Made by a program: the position numbers and the translations under genes. The notes beneath the pieces are model-generated. The model was given only the letters and a program-made list of their open reading frames with translations. It ran no database searches and had not been told where the DNA came from. A stretch of 10,493 nt of DNA from Buchnera aphidicola (Lipaphis pseudobrassicae). Lineage in GTDB: Bacteria; Pseudomonadota; Gammaproteobacteria; Enterobacterales; Enterobacteriaceae. Each line of letters begins with the position of its first letter. Positions within the stretch are counted from its first letter, which is position 1. Below are positions 1-7,412 of the stretch, one piece after another. The stretch covers positions 120,135-130,627 of the forward strand of contig NZ_CP034870.1 in the NCBI RefSeq assembly GCF_005081185.1, given 5' to 3'.

Positions 1-750
1 AAAATGTTAATAGGAAAGGAAATACCATATAATAAACATTCTATTGATATAGGTTGTCTTGTATTTAATGTTGCTACAATATATGCAATAAAAAGAGCAG
101 TTATAAATGGCGAACCATTAACTGAGCGTATTGTTACTATTTTGAGTGACGAGAAAAGTTTATCAGGAAATTTTTGGATGAGAATTGGAACTCCAATAGA
201 ACATCTTGTTAAACATAAAATACATGAAAAGAATGTTAATATCACTGGACATCTAGGAGGTCCTTTTATGGGAAAAAAAATTTATAATTTAAATGATTGT
301 ATATCAAAAAAAACCAATTTTATTTGGCTTCAATTTAAAAAAGATACGTATAAAAAAATCGTTCATTATAATTGCATTCGATGTAGTTATTGTTCAAATG
401 TATGTCCAGTAAATTTGCTTCCTCAACAAATTTATTTATATGCTAAAAATAAAAATCATGAAAAAACACGCGAATATAATGTATTAGATTGTATCGAATG
501 TAAAGCATGCGAAAAAGTTTGTCCTAGTCATATTTCTCTAGTGAAATTTTTTAAAAAAGAAAAAAAAATTCTTAAAGATATAAATATAGAAAATAGATTG
601 AAAAAACTATCTTTTTTACGTTTTAAAGAAAGAGAAAAAAGATTGTTAAAGCAAAAAGAAATAATTAATAATATATGCAATTTAGAAGAAAAAAATAAGC
701 GAAAACAAAAAGTTTACGAAGCAATAGAACGTATGAAAGCAAAAACATAA
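1..750 (+). CDS. rsxC: RsxC/RnfC, electron transport complex subunit (5' partial)
   Basis: This is the peripheral Fe-S subunit of the Rsx/Rnf complex; it takes electrons from the NADH side and passes them to the membrane subunits. The reading frame is already open at base 1, and homology places the true start upstream, so the ATG at 4 is internal. Two classical 4Fe-4S motifs, each CxxCxxCxxxCP, lie at about 373-408 and 490-525, which matches the bacterial 2[4Fe-4S] ferredoxin-like domain of RnfC. The text between them (LLPQQ, CIEC) is close to E. coli RsxC. The tail is a short Lys/Glu-rich helix of about 70 residues. E. coli RsxC instead carries a long Ala/Lys repeat tail, and here only one repeat-like unit ([10 protein letters not shown]) remains before the stop. 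The rsxD gene follows after 37 bp. Family assignment is firm; the missing N-terminal part should carry the NADH/FMN domain. Confidence 0.95.
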   Translation, partial: KMLIGKEIPYNKHSIDIGCLVFNVATIYAIKRAVINGEPLTERIVTILSDEKSLSGNFWMRIGTPIEHLVKHKIHEKNVNITGHLGGPFMGKKIYNLNDCISKKTNFIWLQFKKDTYKKIVHYNCIRCSYCSNVCPVNLLPQQIYLYAKNKNHEKTREYNVLDCIECKACEKVCPSHISLVKFFKKEKKILKDINIENRLKKLSFLRFKEREKRLLKQKEIINNICNLEEKNKRKQKVYEAIERMKAKT

Positions 751-787
751 ACTTTTATACCAATTTACTTTTATATTTACAGATAAT

Positions 788-1834
788 ATGAAAAAAATAA
801 ATTTTCCTTATGTAAATGATATTTATGATGTTAGAAAAATAATGTTATTAGTAATTTTATCTTGTATTCCAGGTATTATTGCTAAATGTTATTTTTTTGG
901 TTTTGGTACTTTAATACAAATTTTATTTGCAATAGTAGTTGCTTTACTATTAGAAATAGTAGTATTAAAAATACGTTCAAAAAACGTAAAAATATATCTA
1001 TATGATAATTCCTCTATTTTAACTGCAGTTTTACTTGGAGTTAGTGTTCCTTCTTTACTTCCTTGGTGGATGATGATTATTGGAGTATTTTTTTCAATTG
1101 TCATTGCTAAACATTTATATGGTGGAATAGGTCAAAATATATTTAATCCTGCTATGTTAGGTTATGCAGTATTATTAATTTCTTTTCCAGTTTATATGAA
1201 TAATTGGAGTGGAAGTAATTCGCACTTTTCTGTTTTTAAAGATATTAAACAATCTGTAAATATTATTTTTTTGAATAATGATATCAATGATATTAAAAAT
1301 GTTAATGTAAATATGTTTCCTGATATGTTCACCGAAGCGACTCCTTTAAACTGCTTTAAAACAAAATATCATTTAAAAAATGATGATGTTTTAGATAATT
1401 ATCAATTTCAAGATATCACCTTTCAAGATAGCTGGAAATATATAAATATAAGTTTTTTTTTAGGAGGTATTTTTTTATTTTTAAAAAAAATATTTTGTTG
1501 GCGTATTCCAGTAAGTTTTTTAATTACTTTAGGAACATTATCAATATTTTCTTTTTTGATCTCAAAAGAATTTTTTTTGTCTCCATTAGTACATTTTTTT
1601 TCTGGAGGAACAATGATATGTAGTTTTTTTATTGCTACGGATCCAGTTACTACTTCTTGTACTAATATAGGAAAAATAATATTTGGTATGGTTGTTGCTG
1701 TTTTGACTTGGATTATTCGTAATTATACTGATTATCCAGATGGTATAGCTTTTTCAATTTTATTTGCAAACATGCTAGTTCCATTAATAGATTATTGTAC
1801 TAAAACGTCTGGATATGGTCATAATAATATATAA
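788..1834 (+). CDS. rsxD: RsxD/RnfD, membrane subunit with covalent FMN site
   Basis: This is an integral membrane subunit of the Rsx/Rnf complex in the NqrB/RnfD family. It has 348 residues against about 352 in E. coli. Hydrophobic helices fill the first ~125 residues and the last ~130, separated by a polar, poorly conserved Asn/Asp-rich loop at roughly 140-200. The family flavinylation motif is visible in that loop as TEATP, with the candidate FMN-acceptor threonine at residue 185 (codon 1340-1342), equivalent to the known Thr187 region of bacterial RnfD. The conserved core [16 protein letters not shown] and the late [17 protein letters not shown] block are intact. There is no clear Shine-Dalgarno sequence before the ATG at 788; the start is supported by alignment of the N-terminus and by length. 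The stop is separated by 2 bp from the rsxG start, so translation is probably coupled. Confidence 0.97.
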   Translation: MKKINFPYVNDIYDVRKIMLLVILSCIPGIIAKCYFFGFGTLIQILFAIVVALLLEIVVLKIRSKNVKIYLYDNSSILTAVLLGVSVPSLLPWWMMIIGVFFSIVIAKHLYGGIGQNIFNPAMLGYAVLLISFPVYMNNWSGSNSHFSVFKDIKQSVNIIFLNNDINDIKNVNVNMFPDMFTEATPLNCFKTKYHLKNDDVLDNYQFQDITFQDSWKYINISFFLGGIFLFLKKIFCWRIPVSFLITLGTLSIFSFLISKEFFLSPLVHFFSGGTMICSFFIATDPVTTSCTNIGKIIFGMVVAVLTWIIRNYTDYPDGIAFSILFANMLVPLIDYCTKTSGYGHNNI

Positions 1835-1836
1835 AT

Positions 1837-2442
1837 ATGCTTAAAAAAATATTAAAAAATGCTTTTTTAATTAGTTTTTTTTCTATTGTTTCTATTTCGA
1901 CTATAATTTTTATAAATAAAATCACAAAAACTCAAATAGTTCTTCAAAATGAAAAAGAAAAAAAACTTTTATTAGAACAAGTGTTATCTTTAAAAATATT
2001 AAATGAATTCAATATAAAATTATATCAAATAAAAAATAAATCTTTAGGAAATCTTGAAAATCATAATTTATGGTTATTATTTAACCAAAAAAACGAACCA
2101 AAAGGAGCTGTGATTGAAACAACTGCTCCTGATGGTTATTCTGGTTCTATTAACATGTTAGTAGCAGCGTATTTTAATGGAACAATTATTGGTGTAAGAG
2201 TATTATCTCATCGGGAAACTCCAGGAATTGGAGATAAAATTGAATTATCTATTTCTAATTGGATTACCAAATTTTCTGGTATGCATATTTCTTCTATAAA
2301 CGATAAGAATTGTACATTAAAAAAATACGGAGGTGACATTGAACAATTTACAGGAGCTACAATAACTCCACAAGCAGTGACTAATTCGGTCAAAAGAACA
2401 GTTATTTTTATTAAAAACATACCATCAATTTTAAAATTTTAA
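1837..2442 (+). CDS. rsxG: RsxG/RnfG, FMN-binding electron transfer subunit
   Basis: This subunit has one N-terminal membrane anchor and a periplasmic FMN-binding domain; the FMN is attached to threonine through a phosphodiester bond made by ApbE. It has 201 residues against about 206 in E. coli. A hydrophobic helix spans about residues 9-28. The FMN-binding domain contains GYSGSI, the SHRETPGIGDKIE block and the flavinylation motif FTGATITPQAV, whose acceptor Thr is residue 175 (codon 2359-2361). These residues are intact, so the subunit looks functional. It starts 2 bp after the rsxD stop and ends 7 bp before rsxE. No apbE gene is visible in this window, so the flavin transferase would have to be encoded elsewhere. 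Confidence 0.97.
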   Translation: MLKKILKNAFLISFFSIVSISTIIFINKITKTQIVLQNEKEKKLLLEQVLSLKILNEFNIKLYQIKNKSLGNLENHNLWLLFNQKNEPKGAVIETTAPDGYSGSINMLVAAYFNGTIIGVRVLSHRETPGIGDKIELSISNWITKFSGMHISSINDKNCTLKKYGGDIEQFTGATITPQAVTNSVKRTVIFIKNIPSILKF

Positions 2443-2449
2443 ATAATAA

Positions 2450-3130
2450 ATGTTTATTAAAATAAAAACTTTTTTAAAAAATAGATTTTGGATAAACAAT
2501 TCTTCTTTAGTTCAATTGTTAGGATTGTGTCCAGTGTTAGCGATGACTACTAGTTCTGTTAATGCAATTGGATTGGGAATAACAACTACTTTGGTTTTAA
2601 CAATTACAAATACTATAATTTCTATGTTAAAAAAAATAATACCTAAAGATATAAGAATTCCTATTTATATGATGTTAATTTCTTCTATTGTTACATCTAT
2701 AGAAATGTTAATTCATGCTTATCAATTTGATTTGTATCGATCATTAGGTATTTTTATTCCACTAATAGTTACTAATTGTATTATTGTTGGAAGAGCGGAC
2801 CTTATAGCTTATAAAAGTTCTATATGTCTATCTTTTTTTGATGGAATTTCAATAGGTTTAGGTGCAACTTGTGCTATGTTTATAATTGGTTCCATACGTG
2901 AAATATTAGGTCATGGAACATTATTTTTTGGAATAAATAAAATCATTTTAAGTGTAGATCCCTCTTTTTTTATAAAAATACTAGACAAAGATTCTACTAT
3001 AATTTTGGCTATTTTACCACCAGGTGGTTTCTTTATTTTAGGTTGTATAATTGCTATGAAAAATTATATAGATTTATATAACAAAAAAAATACTATCTTA
3101 AATAATTTAAAATGCTGTTTAAAAAAATAA
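2450..3130 (+). CDS. rsxE: RsxE/RnfE, membrane subunit
   Basis: This is an integral membrane subunit of the Rsx/Rnf complex, homologous to RnfA and NqrD/E. It has 226 residues against about 231 in E. coli, with about six hydrophobic segments. Conserved blocks [24 protein letters not shown] and GLGATCAMF are all present. Cys27 (LGLCP) and Cys110 (TNC) are the positions that, in the Rnf/Nqr family, help ligate the Fe-S centre buried between the two antiparallel subunits (RnfA and RnfE). The C-terminal tail is shorter than in E. coli and ends in a Lys-rich stretch. The gene starts 7 bp after rsxG without an obvious ribosome binding site, which suggests coupled translation. nth follows 14 bp later, as in E. 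coli. Confidence 0.97.
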   Translation: MFIKIKTFLKNRFWINNSSLVQLLGLCPVLAMTTSSVNAIGLGITTTLVLTITNTIISMLKKIIPKDIRIPIYMMLISSIVTSIEMLIHAYQFDLYRSLGIFIPLIVTNCIIVGRADLIAYKSSICLSFFDGISIGLGATCAMFIIGSIREILGHGTLFFGINKIILSVDPSFFIKILDKDSTIILAILPPGGFFILGCIIAMKNYIDLYNKKNTILNNLKCCLKK

Positions 3131-3144
3131 AATATGATATCAAT

Positions 3145-3774
3145 ATGAACAAAGAGAAACGTTATAATATTTTATCTTTATTTTTAAAACATAATCCTAA
3201 TCCCAATACAGAGCTAATTTTTACCTCAGATTTTGAATTGTTACTATCTGTAATGCTTTCGGCTAGATCTACTGATCTTATGGTAAATAAAATTACTAAA
3301 GTTTTATTTAGTGTTGCTAATACTCCTGAAAGTATTTTACTGTTGGGTTTAGAAGAACTGAAAAGTTATATTAAACATGTTGGTTTATATCATACTAAAG
3401 CATTAAATATTATTAGAACTTCTTTTTTAATAGTTACTAAATATCAAGGTTACATTCCTAAAAATCGTAATGATCTAGAATCTTTTCCTGGAGTTGGTAG
3501 AAAAACAGCTAATATTATTTTAAATATATTATTTAAAAAAAAAACTATTGCTGTTGATACACATGTTTTTAGAGTATCTAATCGTACTAATTTTGCTAGT
3601 GGTAAAAATGTAAAAGAGGTTGAAAAAAAATTAAATAGAGTAGTTCCTGCTGTTTTTAAATCGAAAATCCATTTTTGGTTTGTTTTGCATGGTAGATATA
3701 TTTGCACTGCACGAAAAGTTAAATGTAATATATGTTTAATAGATAAGTTTTGTGAATTCAAAGAAAAAAAATAA
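3145..3774 (+). CDS. nth: Endonuclease III (DNA glycosylase/AP lyase)
   Basis: This base-excision repair enzyme removes oxidised pyrimidines and cleaves the abasic site. I place the start at 3145 (MNKEKR) because it aligns with E. coli Nth (MNKAKR); an in-frame ATG at 3112 would overlap rsxE and add 11 unaligned residues. The product is 209 residues (E. coli 211). The helix-hairpin-helix PGVGRKTAN carries catalytic Lys120, and VDTHVFR carries catalytic Asp138, both at E. coli numbering. All four 4Fe-4S cysteines are present at 187, 194, 197 and 203. One conserved residue is changed: Gln41 in the LLSAQATD motif is Arg here (MLSARSTD, codon aga at 3265). Gln41 helps fill the gap left by the flipped-out lesion in endonuclease III-DNA structures, so substrate handling may be altered. 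The gene directly follows rsxE, the ancestral arrangement. Confidence 0.96.
   Translation: MNKEKRYNILSLFLKHNPNPNTELIFTSDFELLLSVMLSARSTDLMVNKITKVLFSVANTPESILLLGLEELKSYIKHVGLYHTKALNIIRTSFLIVTKYQGYIPKNRNDLESFPGVGRKTANIILNILFKKKTIAVDTHVFRVSNRTNFASGKNVKEVEKKLNRVVPAVFKSKIHFWFVLHGRYICTARKVKCNICLIDKFCEFKEKK
3535..3544 (+). repeat. A10 homopolymer inside nth
   Basis: Ten consecutive A within the nth reading frame encode three lysines and the first base of a threonine codon, between the helix-hairpin-helix and the catalytic Asp138. The frame as given is intact. Poly(A) tracts of this length are known sites of polymerase slippage in Buchnera-type endosymbionts, so some transcripts could be frameshifted. 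Confidence 0.6.
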
Positions 3775-3791
3775 TATATTTTTTTATAGGT

Positions 3792-5981
3792 ATGAAAGTG
3801 ATTATTGTAAAAGTTGTTTTACCTTTACCAATTAGAAGATATTTTGAATATATTATGCCTCCTAATTCAGCATTTCCTGTTATTGGTGGTCGAATACTTG
3901 TTCCTTTTCGTTCTAAATATATGATAGGTATTGTAATTGCTTTTGTGATACAAACAGAAAAAACTCAATTAAATTTAAAATATGCAAAAAAAATGATTGA
4001 TAATCAGTCTTTTTATACCAGTTTAGTATTAGATATTTTAATATGGATAAGTAGAAATTATTATTGTCCTATTGGTATTGTTTTTTTTTCTATTTTACCA
4101 AAAAAATTATTTAGTGATTCTGTTGTAAAGGATAAAATTATCTATAAATGGAGCATTACAAAAAAAGGAAAAGAAAGTAATTTTGCTAATTTTAAAAAAA
4201 GAAAAAAACAATTTTATACTTTACTTTTTTTAAAAAAACAAAGTATTTTAAGTTTCGAATTAAAAACACATAATTTATCTAGATTTATTTTGAAGAAGCT
4301 ACACAATCAAGGATTATGTAAATTAGATATTTTAAACTCATCTTCTTTTATTAAAAAACCTTCTTTTAAAAGTAAAAGAAGAATTTTCTTAAATAGAAAA
4401 TATCTAACTATTATTGATAAAATTTTAATAAAAAAAAATTTTTCATCTTGGTTGTTTTCTAAACATAATTTATATGGAAAAATTAAATTTTATTTACATC
4501 TAATTAAAACAGTATTAGATAAAGAAATGCAAATTTTGATTTTGGTTCCTCATATTAAAAATATAAATATAATGGTAGTTTTTTTAAAAAAATTTTTTGA
4601 TGTTACTATCGATAGTATTCACTCAGAATTGTCAAATACTAAGTATTTAAAAAATTGGATAAGAACAAAAAAAGGTGAAAATTCTATTGTTATAGGAACA
4701 AATAAAAGTATTTTTTTACCTTTTTTAAAATTAGGTATAATTCTTCTTTTTGAAGAACATAATTTAAATTATAAAAATATTATTCAATGTAGTTATAATT
4801 TTAGGGATATAGGAATATTTCGAGCTTATAAGGAAAAGATACCAATAATTTTAGACTCAGATACACCTTCATTGAAAACTTTATACAACATATTATCTAA
4901 AAAATGTTTTTATATAACTACAAACAAATTGAATCATATTATAAAATATAATAATAGCATTATTAATTTAAAACAGGAAAGAATAAGATTTGGTCTTTCG
5001 TTAACTTTGATTAACGAAATCATTCAAAATTATGAAAAAAAACAAGTATTATTGATTTTTAATCAAGTAAATTTTTTATTTTTTTTATTAAAATGTAATA
5101 GATGTGGATCAATATTTAAATGTAATAACTGTCATGTTTACTTTGAATTAAATCAATATCGTAATGTTTTATTTTGTAAATTTTGTTTAATAAAAATTGG
5201 AATACCTTCATTTTGTTATAATTGTGGTTGTTTGTCTTTAATTGTAATAAAGATAAGTATAGAAAAAATAAAAAATATTATACAAAATATTTTTCCTGAT
5301 AGAATAATTTTTTTCTTATTAAATAAGAAAGATATTAATAAAAATATGTTTAATAAAAATTGTTTTGATTTTTCTATTGTTAGTCCTTGCATTATTTTTA
5401 CAACAGAAAAAATTGTTCAAAATTATTATTTTCCTTTTGTTAGCTTGATTGCTTTAACTTCTATTGATAATTATTTTTTTTCTTTTAAATTCCGAAAATT
5501 AGAATATTTTGCACAATTTTATTTTAACTTAATTCAATTAACTAAATATAAAAAAACACTATCTAAAATCATAATACAAACGTCATATTTAGAAAATATT
5601 AATTTAAAAGAACTATGTAATAACACGTATAATGTTTTTGCAAATCAAACATTATTAGTCAGAAAAAATTTTTTTTTACCACCTTGGAGCTGTCAGGTTG
5701 TTATTTATTCTGAAAATAAAAATCCAGAAAAAAATATTATATTTTTAAATTTAATTCGTGAAATTTTCATAAAACAATCCACTAAATATAGCATTGCGAT
5801 TTGGTTTGTAGGACCTCATCCTATTTTTATATTGCAATTAAAAAAGCAGTTTTATCAGTTATTAGTTCAATTTACTTCACGTATACAACTTAATAAGTTG
5901 TTAAATCAATCTATAGAAATAATTAATCTTTTTCCCATTTCAAAAAGAATAAAATGGTTCATAGAGATTGATCCTAATTAA
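3792..5981 (+). CDS. priA: PriA-like replication restart protein with degenerate helicase motifs
   Basis: In E. coli, PriA binds stalled forks, unwinds DNA with its DEAH-type ATPase and nucleates primosome assembly so that DnaB can be reloaded. This ORF has 729 residues (E. coli 732) and aligns end to end: the N-terminal DNA-binding part (LPLPIRRYFEYIMPP, GRILVPF), the zinc module and the C-terminal domain (LPPW ... IKWFIEIDP). All eight zinc cysteines are kept: 435, 438, 444, 447, 462, 465, 475, 478. The helicase signatures are not. Walker A GVTGSGKT is KHNLYGKI (224-231, only Gly229 and Lys230 kept). DEEH is FEEH (320-323). GSATP is DSDTP (355-359). NRRGF is NQVNF. GTQMLAKG is replaced around 537-545. 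QVAGRAGRA is NLIQLTKYK (579-587). ATPase activity is therefore unlikely, yet the frame has no stop over 2.2 kb. The start at 3792 matches E. coli exactly; an AGG lies unusually close upstream. nth precedes by 17 bp, probably the same transcript. Confidence 0.93.
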   Translation: MKVIIVKVVLPLPIRRYFEYIMPPNSAFPVIGGRILVPFRSKYMIGIVIAFVIQTEKTQLNLKYAKKMIDNQSFYTSLVLDILIWISRNYYCPIGIVFFSILPKKLFSDSVVKDKIIYKWSITKKGKESNFANFKKRKKQFYTLLFLKKQSILSFELKTHNLSRFILKKLHNQGLCKLDILNSSSFIKKPSFKSKRRIFLNRKYLTIIDKILIKKNFSSWLFSKHNLYGKIKFYLHLIKTVLDKEMQILILVPHIKNINIMVVFLKKFFDVTIDSIHSELSNTKYLKNWIRTKKGENSIVIGTNKSIFLPFLKLGIILLFEEHNLNYKNIIQCSYNFRDIGIFRAYKEKIPIILDSDTPSLKTLYNILSKKCFYITTNKLNHIIKYNNSIINLKQERIRFGLSLTLINEIIQNYEKKQVLLIFNQVNFLFFLLKCNRCGSIFKCNNCHVYFELNQYRNVLFCKFCLIKIGIPSFCYNCGCLSLIVIKISIEKIKNIIQNIFPDRIIFFLLNKKDINKNMFNKNCFDFSIVSPCIIFTTEKIVQNYYFPFVSLIALTSIDNYFFSFKFRKLEYFAQFYFNLIQLTKYKKTLSKIIIQTSYLENINLKELCNNTYNVFANQTLLVRKNFFLPPWSCQVVIYSENKNPEKNIIFLNLIREIFIKQSTKYSIAIWFVGPHPIFILQLKKQFYQLLVQFTSRIQLNKLLNQSIEIINLFPISKRIKWFIEIDPN

Positions 5982-5988
5982 AATAATA

Positions 5989-6015
5989 AATATTTTTTTA
6001 AAAAAGAAAAATATT
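5989..6015 (+). terminator. AT-only hairpin after priA (weak)
   Basis: AATATTTTT at 5989-5997 pairs with AAAAATATT at 6007-6015, extendable by a T-G and a T-A pair to a five-base A loop. It starts 8 bp after the priA stop and is followed by a T-containing stretch. With no G-C pair in the core, it may be chance in such AT-rich DNA. Confidence 0.25.
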
Positions 6016-6030
6016 ATATTTTACTTATTG

Positions 6031-6051
6031 AAGCTAAACTAAAATTAGCTT
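6031..6051 (+). terminator. Stem-loop between priA and tyrS
   Basis: A perfect 7-bp inverted repeat, AAGCTAA (6031-6037) and TTAGCTT (6045-6051), encloses a 7-base loop. It contains the only cluster of G/C in a 153-bp spacer that is otherwise nearly pure A/T, which makes it the best structural candidate there. No T-run follows, so a classical intrinsic terminator is not proven; it could be an mRNA-stabilising 3' end of the rsx-nth-priA transcript. Confidence 0.35.
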
Positions 6052-6109
6052 AAAATATTTATATAACAAAATATAAAAAATTAAACCACAAAAAATATAT
6101 TTTTTAAAA

Positions 6110-6115
6110 TATAAT
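6110..6115 (+). promoter_or_regulatory. Possible -10 element (TATAAT) before tyrS
   Basis: An exact TATAAT lies 20 bp before the tyrS ATG, but no acceptable -35 box sits 16-18 bp upstream, and the implied start site would fall at the ribosome binding site. In this base composition TATAAT also arises by chance, so this is only a weak suggestion. Confidence 0.15.
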
Positions 6116-6124
6116 CTTAAAAAA

Positions 6125-6130
6125 AGAGGT
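6125..6130 (+). promoter_or_regulatory. Ribosome binding site of tyrS
   Basis: AGAGGT ends 4 bases before the ATG at 6135. It is one of only two clear Shine-Dalgarno sequences in the window and fixes the tyrS start. Confidence 0.65.
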
Positions 6131-6134
6131 TTTA

Positions 6135-7403
6135 ATGAGTGAATTTAATTTAATTAACATACTACGAAATAGAGGTTTAATATCTCATATTACAAATGAA
6201 GACAATTTAAATAAACTCATTCAAAATAATTCTATATCTCTTTATTGTGGTTTTGATCCTACAGAAGAAAGTTTACATATAGGTCATCTTTTACCTCTAA
6301 TTACGTTAAAAAGATTTCAAATAGAGGGGCATAAACCTATTGTATTAATAGGTGGAGCTACTAGTTTAATTGGAGATCCTAGTTTTAAAAAAAAAGAGCG
6401 AGATTTAAATCATATTAATATTATTAATATTTGGACTGAAAAGATTAGTAAACAGATTGCTTATTTTTTAGATTTTAATTGTGGACAAAATAGTGCTGTA
6501 TTATTAAATAATAATACATGGTTTAAAGAAATGAACATTTTGTCTTTTTTACGTGAAGTTGGAAAATATTTTTCAATTAACACTATGATTAATCGATCAG
6601 CAGTAAAACAACGTATTTCAAGACCTGATCAAGGAATTTCATTTACAGAGTTTTCTTATACTTTATTACAAGCATATGACTTTTTTATTTTACACAAGAG
6701 ATACCAAGTATATCTTCAAATTGGAGGAGCAGATCAGTGGGGTAACATTTCTTCTGGAATGCATTTAATTAATCGTAAAATGAAAAAAGAAGTATATGGT
6801 TTAACGGTTCCACTATTGACTCAATCTAATGGAATTAAATTTGGAAAAACAGAATTAGGAACTATTTGGTTAGATGCGAACAAAACTAGTCCTTATAAAT
6901 TTTATCAGTTTTGGATGAATATAGATGATTCTAATATTTATTATTTCTTAAAAATATTTACTTTTGTTAGTATATTAGAAATTCAAAAAAGAGAACAACA
7001 AAAATATATTAAAAACCAAATCATCAATGATAAAATTTTTCTTGCTAAGAATATCACTCGTTTGGTACATGGAGAAGAAAAATTATTAGCAGTAGAAAGA
7101 ATTACTGAATTTCTTTTTTTTAAAAAAATTCATCAGATTCAAAAATCTGATCTCGAACAACTAAAACAAGATGGTATTCCTTCAATTAATATTAGTATGA
7201 TAAAAGATTTACAAGAAGCATTAGTGTTGTCTTCTTTAGCAACATCTAGAACACAAGCCAAAAAGATGATTTCTGCAAATTCTATATCTATTAATACTAA
7301 AAAAATTAAACAAAATCATCTATTTGAAAATAAAGATAAATTATTTGGAAAATTTACATTGTTATCTAGAGGTAAAAAAAATCATTGTTTACTTTGTTGG
7401 TAG
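6135..7403 (+). CDS. tyrS: Tyrosyl-tRNA synthetase
   Basis: This cytosolic class I aminoacyl-tRNA synthetase charges tRNA-Tyr with tyrosine. It has 422 residues (E. coli 424) and is collinear with the E. coli enzyme throughout. The tyrosine pocket block YCGFDPTEESLHIGHLLP contains the HIGH signature at residues 48-51. LQIGGADQWGN is the second substrate-binding block. KFGKT at 235-239 is the KMSKS-equivalent loop of bacterial TyrRS. An S4-type RNA-binding domain occupies roughly residues 355-420, with SRTQAKKMI and the closing LFGKFTLLSRGKKNHCLLCW. The protein ends at the Trp where E. coli has one more Lys. It has a good Shine-Dalgarno sequence and is separated from priA by 153 bp, so it may have its own promoter. 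Its 3' end converges on sufA with a 6-bp gap. Confidence 0.98.
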   Translation: MSEFNLINILRNRGLISHITNEDNLNKLIQNNSISLYCGFDPTEESLHIGHLLPLITLKRFQIEGHKPIVLIGGATSLIGDPSFKKKERDLNHINIINIWTEKISKQIAYFLDFNCGQNSAVLLNNNTWFKEMNILSFLREVGKYFSINTMINRSAVKQRISRPDQGISFTEFSYTLLQAYDFFILHKRYQVYLQIGGADQWGNISSGMHLINRKMKKEVYGLTVPLLTQSNGIKFGKTELGTIWLDANKTSPYKFYQFWMNIDDSNIYYFLKIFTFVSILEIQKREQQKYIKNQIINDKIFLAKNITRLVHGEEKLLAVERITEFLFFKKIHQIQKSDLEQLKQDGIPSINISMIKDLQEALVLSSLATSRTQAKKMISANSISINTKKIKQNHLFENKDKLFGKFTLLSRGKKNHCLLCW

Positions 7404-7412
7404 ATTTTTTTA
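7373..7412. terminator. Possible bidirectional terminator between tyrS and sufA
   Basis: An A-tract ending in TC (about 7375-7383) is complementary to GATTTTTTT (7403-7411), giving a 9-bp stem with a 19-base loop that spans the tyrS stop and touches the sufA stop on the other strand. It would produce a T-rich 3' arm in both directions. It has one G-C pair and a large loop, so stability is doubtful. Confidence 0.22.

Noticed and set aside
889..1104. Antisense open frame within rsxD
   Set aside because: It lies opposite a well-conserved gene, has no family resemblance and no ribosome site; it is a shadow of the rsxD reading frame. The same holds for antisense frames at 2208-2420 and 3450-3761.
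3112..3144. Upstream in-frame ATG of nth overlapping rsxE
   Set aside because: The 11 extra residues do not align with any Nth; the ATG at 3145 aligns exactly with the E. coli start and gives catalytic residues the same numbering.
3792..5981. Calling priA a pseudogene
   Set aside because: The frame is uninterrupted at full length, and the termini and all eight zinc cysteines are conserved, so an altered but functional protein is the better reading.
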